A DNA stretch of 5,993 bases, taken from assembly GCA_030824295.1 (NCBI GenBank), contig JAVBYA010000158.1:1-5993 (forward strand). Reading direction: 5' to 3'. Origin of the DNA: Bacteroidota bacterium (GTDB taxonomy: Bacteria > Bacteroidota > Ignavibacteria > UBA10030 > UBA8401). The notes under the pieces were generated by a model. It ran no database searches. It was not told the origin of the DNA and saw only the letters and a program-made list of their open reading frames with translations. Below, in pieces: positions 1-5,993 of the stretch; positions within the stretch are counted from its first letter, which is position 1; each line of letters opens with the position of its first letter. The position numbers and the translations under genes are program-made.

Positions 1-3000
1 TCTTCCGGCACGGCAGTGAGTATCGGCAGTGCTGCCACAGTGAAATGTTCCGGTCTCGGTAGTTCCGGTACTTTCCGTGTCGGCGCGGATGTCAATAATA
101 TTCTGACGGACGGGACGGTCGGACCGGGGAATGTCGGTTTCCGCATCCTGTCCGGTGCGATGGTCGATCCCTCATCCGATATCAGTGTGACAGGGCAATT
201 CACGGTTGAATCGGGTGCATACTGGGGACTGAACAATGGTGTGAACAATTATCGGATCATCGGAACTGGTTCGTTCTTGCTCAACGCCGGAGCTCATCTC
301 TATATTACGGATCCTAACGGCATCGCCAATTCTCCGACCGCAATCGGTTCCGTCCAGGTGACGGGCACCAGAGTATTCGATAAGTCCGCCAATTATTACT
401 ATTGGGGGAATGCGCCGATGGTGATGGGGTCTGCTACACCGGACACGTTCAAAGCCTATGTCGAATTCTGGCCGAACACGTCGCTGACCTTCTCCAAGAA
501 TATCGTTATTACAGGAACACTGGCTATGATGGAAGTGCCGGTGGACAATGCCGGTTTCGACCTGACGGTGGATGGATCATTGATCGATTCCGTTGGAAGT
601 CCGGGTTTCTATACACATCTCATCGGTACCGGATATTTCACGCTCAATACCGGTGCGAAGATCACGGTGAAGCATCCGGACGGAATCACTTCATCCGGAC
701 TCAACGGACTTGTCCAGGTCAGCGGTATTCGAAGCTTCAATACAGGTGCAAGCTATCACTTTCTTGGATATGCAGCTCAAAATACCGGTGATGCTTTGCC
801 GGTGAGTGTGAACGATCTGTTCGTCCACAGTTCCTTCGGTACAACGCTCTCATCGTCCACGACCGTGACAGGAAAATTCTCGCTGGGGAATGGTCAGTTC
901 AATACGGCTTCCAACAACCTTACCCTCAACGGTCCGGTGGAACGCTTCGGCAGCGGTTCGATCTTCTCCAATAATGACGGTACAGTGACATACGGAGCAA
1001 CCTCCGAAGGTCAAACGGTCATCACGAACAATTCCACATACGGCATCCTGAGTTTTTCTAATTTCCGTAAAGCGGTGCCGACCGGGACGATCCATATCAC
1101 CGGCGCATTCAATCCTGGAACAGCGCTGCATACAGTGAACTCTGCGAATACGATCGATTTCAATGGTGTGAATGCTTTCTCCATACCTCCGTTCACATAC
1201 GCCAACCTTTCGGTGAGTGCCAATACCGATGAGAACGACATCACATTCTCATCCGGGGATACGATCTTCATCTCCGGCACCTTTACGGATGCACCGACAT
1301 TTTCGACCGGTGCGTATATCACTACCGGATCTCTTATTGCCTTCAACGGGAATGGCGAACAAACGTTCGAGGCTTTGACCGATGATGTTGCATTTCATTC
1401 CATCCTGATGATGAAACCGTCAGGGAATCTGACGACCACGTCGAATGTCACCATCAGCGGGGACCTCATTCTTCATTCCGGGGACCTTCGCGATAGTTCC
1501 TACACCATCACTGTGAACGGGAATGTGGGAGGTTCGACGGGTCGCTATGTCAGCAGCATCTCGCCGGGGATCTTGTTACTCACGGGGGGGGCATCTGCAC
1601 ATCAGATCATCAATGTCGAATTGGACCGTGTGGAATTGGATGATATCCAGGGAGCTGTGACGGTCTCTGATCCCAAGATCCGGCATCTCACACTCTCCAG
1701 TGGTTCCTTCGATGTGGCGGACGGTCTTCGGATCGCGACAGGTGGAACGGTCAATGCCATTAGCGGTGATTTTTCCGGCAATGGTTTGGTGCACTTCCTC
1801 GGGACGGCGACACTCTCCGGCACTTTGAATATTTATGATATATCGATCGATGGCGCGATCGATTTTGGCAGCACTACCACTATTAACAATGCTCTGATCA
1901 TCAATTCCGGCGGTTCGGTCGTTACCAATCCACCGATCTTCGCATATGGTTCGACCTTGGTCTATAATGTAGGAGGGACAGCCAACAGGGGATTGGAATG
2001 GAGCTCGTTGATCGGACCAGGAGGATATCCCTCTTCCGTTACGGTCGCCAACAATACCACCCTCAATCTCGGTTATGGTGCAACGAGTACTGCCAAACAG
2101 ATAGATGGTACACTGACCATCAACTCCGGCTCTACGGTATCCATGAATGAGTCAGGATCTGAAATGACCGCTCCGTTGATCGTGGGGGGCACGGTGATCA
2201 ATAACGGTTCGCTGATCTTGTCCTCACTCTACGGCGGGGACCTTGAGATCGTCGGGAATTACAGTGAGAGTTCACCGATCACTACGAATGGGCGGTTCGT
2301 TGTCTTCTATGGTTCCGGAGAACAGGTTATCACACGAACCGGCGGCGGAACCGTGTCCTTCGCCAAGCTGCGGGTCAATAAAGGCTTCAGCGATACCCTC
2401 AAATTCTCTTCGAATCCGACCGATCTTTCGGTGTCGGATTCTTTGCTCCTTCAGGCTGGGGTTCTCTTCAATCCCAATACCATCGTCATCGGCAACAATG
2501 GTGTCATCAAAGAAGCTGGAGGCGAGCTGTTCGATAACATCGGTACGGTCCAATTCGATGGTGCCGGTTCGGTGGATGGTGCGATCTATTTCCATGATGT
2601 GCGTCTGTTCGGTGCTGTGGATTTCGGTGCCAATGCTGCGGTCTTGAATGCGCTCATCATGAAGAGCGGAGGTTCGGTCTCCGTCAATGCACCCGGGTAT
2701 TCGGGAAGCACCGTACTTCGGTACTCGGATGCAGAAACATTCGAACGTGGATTGGAATGGAACATCAGTGAACCGTATTCCGTCACCGTGGAAAATGGAG
2801 CAACGCTGAACCTGAGCGGCGGATCACCCGCGGTGTCCCGTACCATCCCCGGGAACCTCACTGTTGCGGTCGGATCAACACTCACGATGAATGCCTCCGG
2901 TGATGAGATGACGGCACCGCTGCGGGTCCAAGGCGATGTGATGGCGCTCGGAACACTTCTGCTCTCAACCAATGGCGGAGGACATCTGGTGGTGGAGGGA

Positions 3001-5993
3001 GACTTCACCGGTTCGGAGAATTTCAACGCCAATGGTTCCAGCGTCCGGTTCAAAGGTTCGGCGCAGCAGCAGATCTCGGGCACCGTCGATTTTGATTCGT
3101 TATGGGTAGAGAATTCCAGCGGCATACAGCTCGCAAGTTCGGTGAATGTGAATGATGAACTTCTGCTTAACAGCGGGAATATCACGACTGGTGCCAATAC
3201 TCTCTATGTGATCGGTTCGATTCAAGAATTCTCCGGTTACGTGGACGGGAATCTGCGGCGGCACATACCGGTCGGTGACCCGGTCTTCATAAATTTCCCG
3301 GTCGGCAGTTCCTCGGTGTACGCAACGGTGAATTTCCAGTTCTCGTCGGTGGATACAGCCGGGGATCTCACCGTGTCTACATCGACGACCGTTCCGGATC
3401 TGACCGGCTCCTATCTGAACGGGACGCAGAAGGTCAATCGGTCCTGGACGCTCAGCAATAGCAGCATTGGATACCCGGTCTATAATGTATGGTTCACCTT
3501 CGATGAGACCGAGAAGGATGCGGGCGTGACCGTGGGTGATTTTGTCGTGAAGCGGACCAATGATTCCGTCTGGGATCAATATGCAGTCTCGGCGAACACT
3601 TCAACGTCGGTGCAGTCATCGTTCGTGCAGGGCTATGGGACGTTCGTCACCGGAGAATTGGTGCAGCATGCGCTGAATATCACGGGAGTGGATGGCAGTG
3701 TTGCACTTGTTCCGAACCAGGCAGCATTCTACCATGGCACCAATGTGCAATTGACGGCCAATCCCGATGTCGGATATCAATTCTCTTCTTGGAGCGGTGA
3801 TCTCGCCGGCAGTACGAATCCTGAATCCATTGTAATGGATGAAGAAAAATCGGTCACGGCTTCGTTCTCTGCGCTTGCACAATACACGATCAACGCGACT
3901 GCCGGTGCCGGGGGAAGCATCACTCCGAACGGATCTGTGAGTGTCTATGAGAACGCCGGTCAATCGTTCACGATCACACCGAATACGGGATATCATATCG
4001 ATCATGTCGATGTCGATCTTGTCGATATGGGAGCGATCTCCTTCTATAATTTCACCAATGTTGCCGCTGCGCATACGATTGATGCTTATTTTGCCATCGA
4101 TCAATTCTCTGTCACCACAAACGATATCGGCGCTGGTTCCACCTCGCCGGCCAATCCGACCGTTGACTATGGAAACGCCCAGAGGTTGGAGTTCACTCCG
4201 ACGGCAGGCTATCATGTGGACAGTGTGCTGGTGGACGGTATGTTGACAGATTCCCTTAACAGCTATACATTCCTGAATGTCACCGTAGCACATTCCGTTC
4301 AGACGTATTATTCACTCGACCAGTTCACGATCACCACGACCGATCACGGCAGCGGTTCGACATCACCTTCATCTCCGGTCGTGAATTACAACGCCAATCA
4401 GACATTGAATTTCTCCCCGTCCCTCGGGTATCATATCGACAGCGTATTGGTGGATGGGATCAATCAGGGGGTCATTTCTTCGTTCTCCTTCAATAGTGTC
4501 CAGTCGGCACATTCGGTACATGTCTATTATAGTGTGAATGTGGTCGGACTCGGTGAGTACGCCGTTGATGCGAATACCAAACTCCTGCTTCATTTCAATG
4601 AAGCGACCGGAAGTATCATCCATGATCAGTCAACGAACGTGAATGATGCTGCAGTGAACGGTGCAGCCATCACCGCGGGAAGGTATGGGAATGCCCGTTC
4701 GTACGATGCGATCGATGATTACATCGAAGTTCCGCATTCCAGCACGCTTAATTTCTCTACCAATATCACGGTGGAAGCGTGGGTCCGGCATGTATCTGGG
4801 AGTGGACTGAATCCGCGTATACTTTCCAAAGGTCAAATAACGGGATATGAACTCTTTTTGAATGGGACCGGGGCGGCAACGGAGAAGAAATTGGCATTTG
4901 CTGCCCGCAATAGCGGCGGTGACCTTGGCCTGGATCTTATCAGCAGGTCCAATTTGCTGGAGAACAGATGGTACCATGTTGCATATACGTATAATGGTAC
5001 TGTGAAGAAATTGTACATCAATGGAGTGTTGGATACTTCATCGTCAGTATCTGCAAGTTTAGTGAGCTCACCGAGTCCATTGACCATCGGTACGATCACC
5101 AATAATCATAATGATGGGTTGTATAAAGGGATCATCGATGAGGTTCGAATCTCGAGTGTTGCACGGTCAGCATCGGACTTCCCGTTACAGTTGCCGCCGG
5201 TGCTGACTGCTGTTACTGCCACCGGAACGACCATCGATCTGAACTGGTCCAACGGCGGCGGAGCTGCTCCATTGATGCGGTACCGAATCTACCGTGGTCT
5301 CGATTCAACATCCATGAGCATCATCGATTCGACATCGAATACGACTTTTGCGAATACTGGATTGTCGGCTCCTGCGATCTACTTCTATCGGCTCGCGGCG
5401 GTCGATTCCACCGGATTTGAGAGTGAACGGAGCTTCGCTGTTGCCGATACGGTATTCGATCTTGTGGCTCCTGCTGCTCCGGCGAATCTCGCAGCAACAG
5501 CAAGCGAAGGACAAGTACAGATTCATTGGAATCCCAACGGGGAAGGGGACTTCAAGAAGTATTTCATCTATCGCGGAACTACTCCGAATCCGACGACTGC
5601 AATCGACTCCACGACTAATATCGTTGATACACTCAAGTCGTATGGTGGACTGACGAACTACACGACCTATTACTTCCGTGTTGCTGCAAAGGATACGAAT
5701 GGCAACCTCAGCGGATACTCCAATGAGGTCCCATCCACACCATTCGATCAGACTTCTCCTGCCGCTCCTGTGAACCTGGTCGCCTCATCATCGGACGGAC
5801 AAGTGCAGATCCACTGGAATCCGAATGGGGAAGGTGATTTCAACAAGTATTTCATCTATCGCGGTATCACTCCGAATCCAACGACTGTAATCGACTCCAC
5901 GACCAATATCGTAGATACACTCAAGACATATGGCGGACTGTCGAACTATACGACCTATTACTTCCGTATCGCAGCTAAAGATACGAACGGTAA
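1..5993 (+). CDS. Giant modular repeat-rich secreted/surface protein, internal fragment (start and stop both outside window)
   Basis: The frame starting at base 1 is open to the final base, giving 1,997 codons plus a partial one. The first in-frame ATG is at 160, but the same repeat-like sequence precedes it, so it is not the start. Domain order by codon: beta-solenoid-type repeats 1-1078; beta-sandwich-like module 1079-1220; four InlB-B-like repeats 1221-1514; LamG-like 1521-1727; FnIII-like domains 1732-1820, 1821-1916 and 1917 onward, the last cut by the window edge. I count a single Cys (codon 16) and see no transmembrane segment or catalytic motif. Composition is rich in Gly, Ser, Thr, Asn and Val, as in exported adhesins. 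Known for the group: Bacteroidota-type proteins with these modules are commonly T9SS cargo held at the cell surface or released. Inferred role: adhesion, a surface filament or polysaccharide binding. The ligand is unknown, and neither signal peptide nor sorting domain is visible. The open frame is certain; the functional class is likely; the taxonomic placement is moderate. Confidence 0.95.
256..522 (+). repeat. Beta-solenoid repeat of about 88 codons, copy 1
   Basis: Codons 86-174. The copy opens with IIGTGSFLLNAGAHL, continues through a 'DPNGI' turn and 'GSVQVTGTR', then an aromatic patch (ANYYYWG), and ends near VITGTL. It aligns along its length with the copy at 619-879, about 121 codons downstream. 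From memory, 'GTGxFxLxxGAxLxIxxPxGI...G.VQVTGTRxF' is a recurring motif of Bacteroidota giant surface proteins, where it is predicted to stack as parallel beta strands. This copy has lost the usual Q-x-T-G-x-x-L-P segment, carrying PMVMGSATPDTF instead, so it is the more diverged of the pair. It is a structural module with no catalytic residues. Confidence 0.75.
619..879 (+). repeat. Beta-solenoid repeat of about 88 codons, copy 2
   Basis: Codons 207-293. It begins LIGTGYFTLNTGAKI, then HPDGI, GLVQVSGIRSFNTGASY, and AAQNTGDALPVSVNDLFV, ending near VTGKF. This copy keeps the full pattern I associate with the family, including the 'AAQxTGxxLPxxVNxLxV' end that marks the passage into the next strand layer. 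It aligns with 256-522 at about 121 codons spacing. The 96 bases between the copies (523-618) hold a short beta-rich linker that includes FDLTVDGSL. Confidence 0.8.
880..1566 (+). other. Transitional beta-solenoid region with IDFNG-type strands
   Basis: Codons 294-522. It consists of short alternating beta-strand segments rather than a clean tandem repeat. Recognisable marks are GTVTYGATSEGQTV (979-1020), NTIDFNG (1147-1167) followed by IPPFTYANLSV, TIFISGTF (1264-1287), GSLIAFNGNGEQTF (1327-1368), and SNVTISGDLILHSGDL (1441-1488). The 'TIDFNG...IPxFxYxNLxV' and 'FNGxGxQTF' patterns are ones I recall from T9SS-type surface proteins of Bacteroidota, and they fit stacked parallel strands. The stretch joins the two N-terminal repeats to the longer duplicated unit that follows. 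Its boundaries are approximate. Confidence 0.65.
1567..2289 (+). repeat. Long internal repeat unit A (about 241 codons)
   Basis: Codons 523-763. This is the first of two diverged long units. Its landmarks, in order, are a G-x-hydrophobic...H-Q-I opening (1567-1608), GAIDFG with NALIINSGGSV (1852-1920), RGLEW (1987-2001), SVTVANNTTLNLG, LTINSGSTVSMN, EMTAPL (2161-2178) and GGDLEIVGN. The same landmarks recur in the same order in unit B; GAxDFG and GLEW are both offset by 759 bases (253 codons). Over the 23 codons of 1852-1920 versus 2611-2679 I count 14 identical residues. This is an old duplication, diverged by substitutions and small indels. It is predicted to be an extended beta-solenoid scaffold. 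An eight-G run lies near its start. Confidence 0.8.
1584..1591 (+). repeat. Homopolymer run of eight G within the coding frame
   Basis: Eight consecutive G residues lie in the codons ACG GGG GGG GCA (T-G-G-A), close to the start of long unit A. In the frame as given the gene stays open. Loss of one G would bring the frame onto a TGA at 1658-1660; gain of one G would bring it onto a TGA at 1641-1643. In each case the protein would end within about 25 codons of the run. Such runs are typical slippage sites. Whether this one varies is not shown by a single sequence. Confidence 0.9.
2290..3033 (+). repeat. Long internal repeat unit B (about 248 codons)
   Basis: Codons 764-1011. It opens with GRFVVFYGSGEQVI, then VSFAKLRVNKGFSDTLKF, LLLQAG, GTVQFDGAG, GAVDFG with NALIMKSGGSV (2611-2679), RGLEW (2746-2760), SVTVENGATLNLSG, LTVAVGSTLTMN, EMTAPL (2905-2922) and GGHLVVEGDF. 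The order of landmarks matches unit A. Relative to A it is about five codons shorter between GLEW and EMTAPL. The opening 'NGRxVxFxGxGxQxI' element closes one layer and starts the next in the related Bacteroidota proteins I recall. It is structural, with no active-site pattern seen. Confidence 0.8.
3034..3234 (+). repeat. Shortened third unit C ending the solenoid
   Basis: Codons 1012-1078. It begins GSSVRFKGSAQQQI, matching the openings of units A and B; the B-to-C spacing is 744 bases. It then gives VDFDSLWVENSSGIQL, VNVNDELLLNSGNI and TTGANTLYV. The rest of the long unit (GAxDFG, GLEW, EMTAPL) is missing. The 'LxLxSGNIxTGxNTLxV' ending is the usual last layer before the module that follows, so this looks like a natural end of the solenoid rather than a damaged copy. 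Confidence 0.7.
3235..3660 (+). other. Beta-sandwich-like module following the solenoid
   Basis: Codons 1079-1220. It runs GYVDGNLRRHIPVGD, INFPVGSSSVYATV, AGDLTVSTSTTVPDL, then a KVNRSWTLSNS segment, YNVWFTFDETEKDAGV, VGDFVVKR, and closes with GYGTFVTGEL. I recall this order ('YVxGNLRR..., FPVG..., GDLTVST..., VNRxWTLxN..., F.xGE') from many large Bacteroidota surface proteins, where it follows solenoid repeats and ends in a FxxGE-type strand. No specific Pfam name comes to mind. It carries several charged and aromatic residues, unlike the repeats before it, so it is probably a globular cap or adaptor between stalk and distal domains. Confidence 0.65.
3661..3882 (+). other. InlB-B-like bacterial repeat 1 (WSGD subtype)
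   Basis: Codons 1221-1294. It shows the divergent InlB B-repeat pattern (Pfam Flg_new_2/'bacterial repeat' type): LNITGVDGSVALVPN, then GTNVQLTANPDVGYQFSSW, SGDLAGSTNPESIVMDEEK and VTASF. The GYxFxxWSGDLxGxxNP...M...KxVTAxF pattern is diagnostic for the family, a small beta-grasp-like fold common in surface proteins as a spacer. It is the only one of the four in this window with the W-S-G-D element, and the only one carrying Lys. It follows the FxxGE module directly. Confidence 0.85.
3883..4104 (+). other. InlB-B-like bacterial repeat 2
   Basis: Codons 1295-1368. The pattern is YTINATAGAGGSITPNG, then GQSFTITPNTGYHIDHVDV, ISFYNFTNVAAAHTIDAYF. It belongs to the subtype with 'GYHIDxVxVD...YxFxNVxxxHxI', which lacks the W-S-G-D element of repeat 1. 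In place of the usual VLVDG turn it has an Asp-rich segment, DHVDVDLVD (3997-4023), encoded by a locally repetitive GTCGAT-type stretch. Confidence 0.82.
4105..4323 (+). other. InlB-B-like bacterial repeat 3
   Basis: Codons 1369-1441. The pattern is FSVTTNDIGAGSTSPANPTV, LEFTPTAGYHVDSVLVDG, SYTFLNVTVAHSVQTYYSLDQ. The VLVDG turn and the 'YTFLNVxxxHSVxxYYS' end are close to the family consensus. It is 73 codons long, matching repeat 4 exactly, and the two share GSTSP and GYHxDSVLVDG. It contains the only Arg found in repeats 2-4 (AQRLEF). Confidence 0.85.
4324..4542 (+). other. InlB-B-like bacterial repeat 4
   Basis: Codons 1442-1514. The pattern is FTITTTDHGSGSTSPSSPVV, LNFSPSLGYHIDSVLVDG, FSFNSVQSAHSVHVYYSV. 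It is the nearest relative of repeat 3, with the same length and the same GSTSP and YHxDSVLVDG elements, which suggests the two arose by duplication. It leads through a short linker (VVGLGEY, 4540-4560) into the LamG-like domain. Confidence 0.85.
4561..5181 (+). other. LamG/concanavalin A-like (Laminin_G_3 type) domain
   Basis: Codons 1521-1727. The opening NTKLLLHFNEATGSIIHD, ARSYDAIDDYIEVPHSSTL, NITVEAWVRHVSG, ILSKG, WYHVAYTYNG followed by LYINGVLDTS, LTIGT, and the closing GIIDEVRISSVARSASDF are the standard landmarks, in order, of Laminin_G_3 jelly-roll domains. At about 205 codons it looks full length. These domains bind glycans or other ligands in secreted proteins and occur both with and without enzymes; here no enzyme domain adjoins it in the window. 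It is the best candidate for the ligand-binding head. Ligand specificity cannot be read from the sequence. Confidence 0.9.
5194..5460 (+). other. Fibronectin type III-like domain 1
   Basis: Codons 1732-1820. The pattern is PPVLTAVTATGTTIDLNW with the core Trp at 5245-5247, then RYRIYRG, a NTTFANTGL turn, YFYRLAAVDSTGFES and the end strand. The YxxYRG and YFYRLAAVD...G elements are typical of bacterial FnIII domains. It is clearly diverged from the following two domains, having for example SNGGGAAPL where they have NPNGEGDF. It probably spaces the LamG domain from the downstream array. Confidence 0.85.
5461..5748 (+). repeat. Fibronectin type III-like domain 2, duplicated 96-codon unit
   Basis: Codons 1821-1916. 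The pattern is APAAPANLAATASEGQVQ, IHWNPNGEGDF with the core Trp at 5527-5529, YFIYRG, VDTLKSYGGL, YYFRVAAKDTNGNLSGYSN, then the linker EVPSTPFD. The same unit recurs 288 bases downstream. The 'NPNGEGDFxxYxIYRG...VAAxDxxGNxSxYSNE' form is one I associate with secreted proteins of Ignavibacteria and relatives, where these domains usually stand near the C-terminal end. Confidence 0.9.
5749..5993 (+). repeat. Fibronectin type III-like domain 3, duplicate of domain 2, cut by window end
   Basis: Codons 1917 to the partial last codon. Comparing 5509-5703 with 5797-5991 codon by codon, I count about 27 base differences in 195 positions and six amino acid changes in 65 codons (K/N, T/I, A/V, S/T, T/S, V/I). 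Most differences are synonymous, so the copies are related by a fairly recent duplication followed by selection on the protein. The final 'aa' fits an Asn codon, as in domain 2 (DTNGN), so the frame plainly continues beyond the window. Confidence 0.9.

Noticed and set aside
160..162. First in-frame ATG as a possible gene start
   Set aside because: The open frame with the same Gly/Ser beta-repeat composition extends upstream to base 1, there is no signal peptide after this ATG, and no ribosome binding site is evident.
402..791. A 129-codon open frame on the + strand in another frame
   Set aside because: It overlaps the giant frame, and its product is Cys-, Arg- and Tyr-rich with no domain. 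The in-frame reading over the same bases gives the second 88-codon repeat.
1584..1591. The G run as a programmed ribosomal frameshift site
   Set aside because: The zero frame continues with conserved repeat landmarks, whereas both shifted frames stop within about 25 codons with no recognisable product.
2243..2647. A 134-codon open frame on the + strand in another frame
   Set aside because: It is a Ser/Arg-rich out-of-frame reading of long unit B with no recognisable domain.
2586..3197. A 203-codon open frame on the - strand
   Set aside because: It is antisense to long units B and C, whose repeat landmarks are conserved at protein level on the + strand. The antisense product is a Ser/Pro-rich mirror of reversed codons.
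1..3234. RTX calcium-binding nonapeptide repeats
   Set aside because: The region is Gly/Asn/Asp-rich, but no tandem GGxGxDxxx series is present; the periodicity is of longer beta-strand layers.
3100..3579. A 159-codon open frame on the - strand
   Set aside because: It is antisense to the beta-sandwich-like module and shows no family resemblance.
3616..4293. A 225-codon open frame on the - strand
   Set aside because: It lies wholly antisense to the InlB-B-like repeats, which match a known family on the + strand. Its translation is rich in Arg, Ile and Asp from reversed GAT/ATC codons and shows no recognisable domain.
5348..5653. A 101-codon open frame on the + strand in another frame
   Set aside because: It is an out-of-frame reading of FnIII-like domains 1 and 2, and its product is Arg/Ser-rich with no domain.
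5509..5991. The 288-base direct repeat as a mobile element or CRISPR-like array
   Set aside because: The repeat is a codon-phased FnIII domain with mostly synonymous differences and no spacers or terminal inverted repeats.

Overview
The whole window is the interior of one very large protein-coding gene. It is read on the + strand in the frame that begins at base 1, and I translated it through to the last base without meeting a stop: 1,997 codons plus two bases. Both the true start and the stop lie outside the window. There is no intergenic space, RNA gene, promoter, terminator, mobile element or CRISPR array that I can support.

The protein is a modular, repeat-rich extracellular or cell-surface protein, probably an adhesin or surface filament. 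Reading from N to C within the window: (1) roughly bases 1-3234 (codons 1-1078) are Gly/Ser/Thr/Asn-rich beta-strand repeats of the kind predicted to form beta-solenoids. They include a pair of about 88-codon repeats (256-522, 619-879), a transitional stretch (880-1566), and two diverged copies of a 240-250-codon unit (1567-2289, 2290-3033) followed by a shortened third (3034-3234). (2) A single beta-sandwich-like module (3235-3660) resembles one I recall following such repeats in Bacteroidota surface proteins. (3) Four InlB-B-like 'bacterial repeat' domains follow (3661-4542), the first of a different subtype from the other three. (4) One LamG/concanavalin A-like domain (4561-5181) is a likely glycan- or ligand-binding head. 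(5) Fibronectin type III-like domains follow (5194 to the end), of which the last two are recent duplicates with a 288-base period; the array appears to continue past the window.

The organism is most likely a member of the Bacteroidota/Ignavibacteriota/Chlorobiota group, perhaps an environmental Ignavibacteria-like lineage. The basis is the combination of repeat families, the LamG plus FnIII architecture and roughly balanced base composition. This is recall of family resemblance, not a database result. Large proteins of this type in that group are usually exported by the type IX secretion system (T9SS) and carry a C-terminal sorting domain. Any such domain would lie downstream and is not visible here.

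No catalytic domain was recognised. The visible modules suggest binding and spacing: a long solenoid stalk or scaffold, small beta domains as spacers, then a LamG domain and an FnIII string. I see no evidence for a new multi-gene system. The points most worth a second look are the gene's size, its layered internal duplication, an in-frame run of eight G that could act as a frameshift switch, and the strongly acidic InlB-B-like block.
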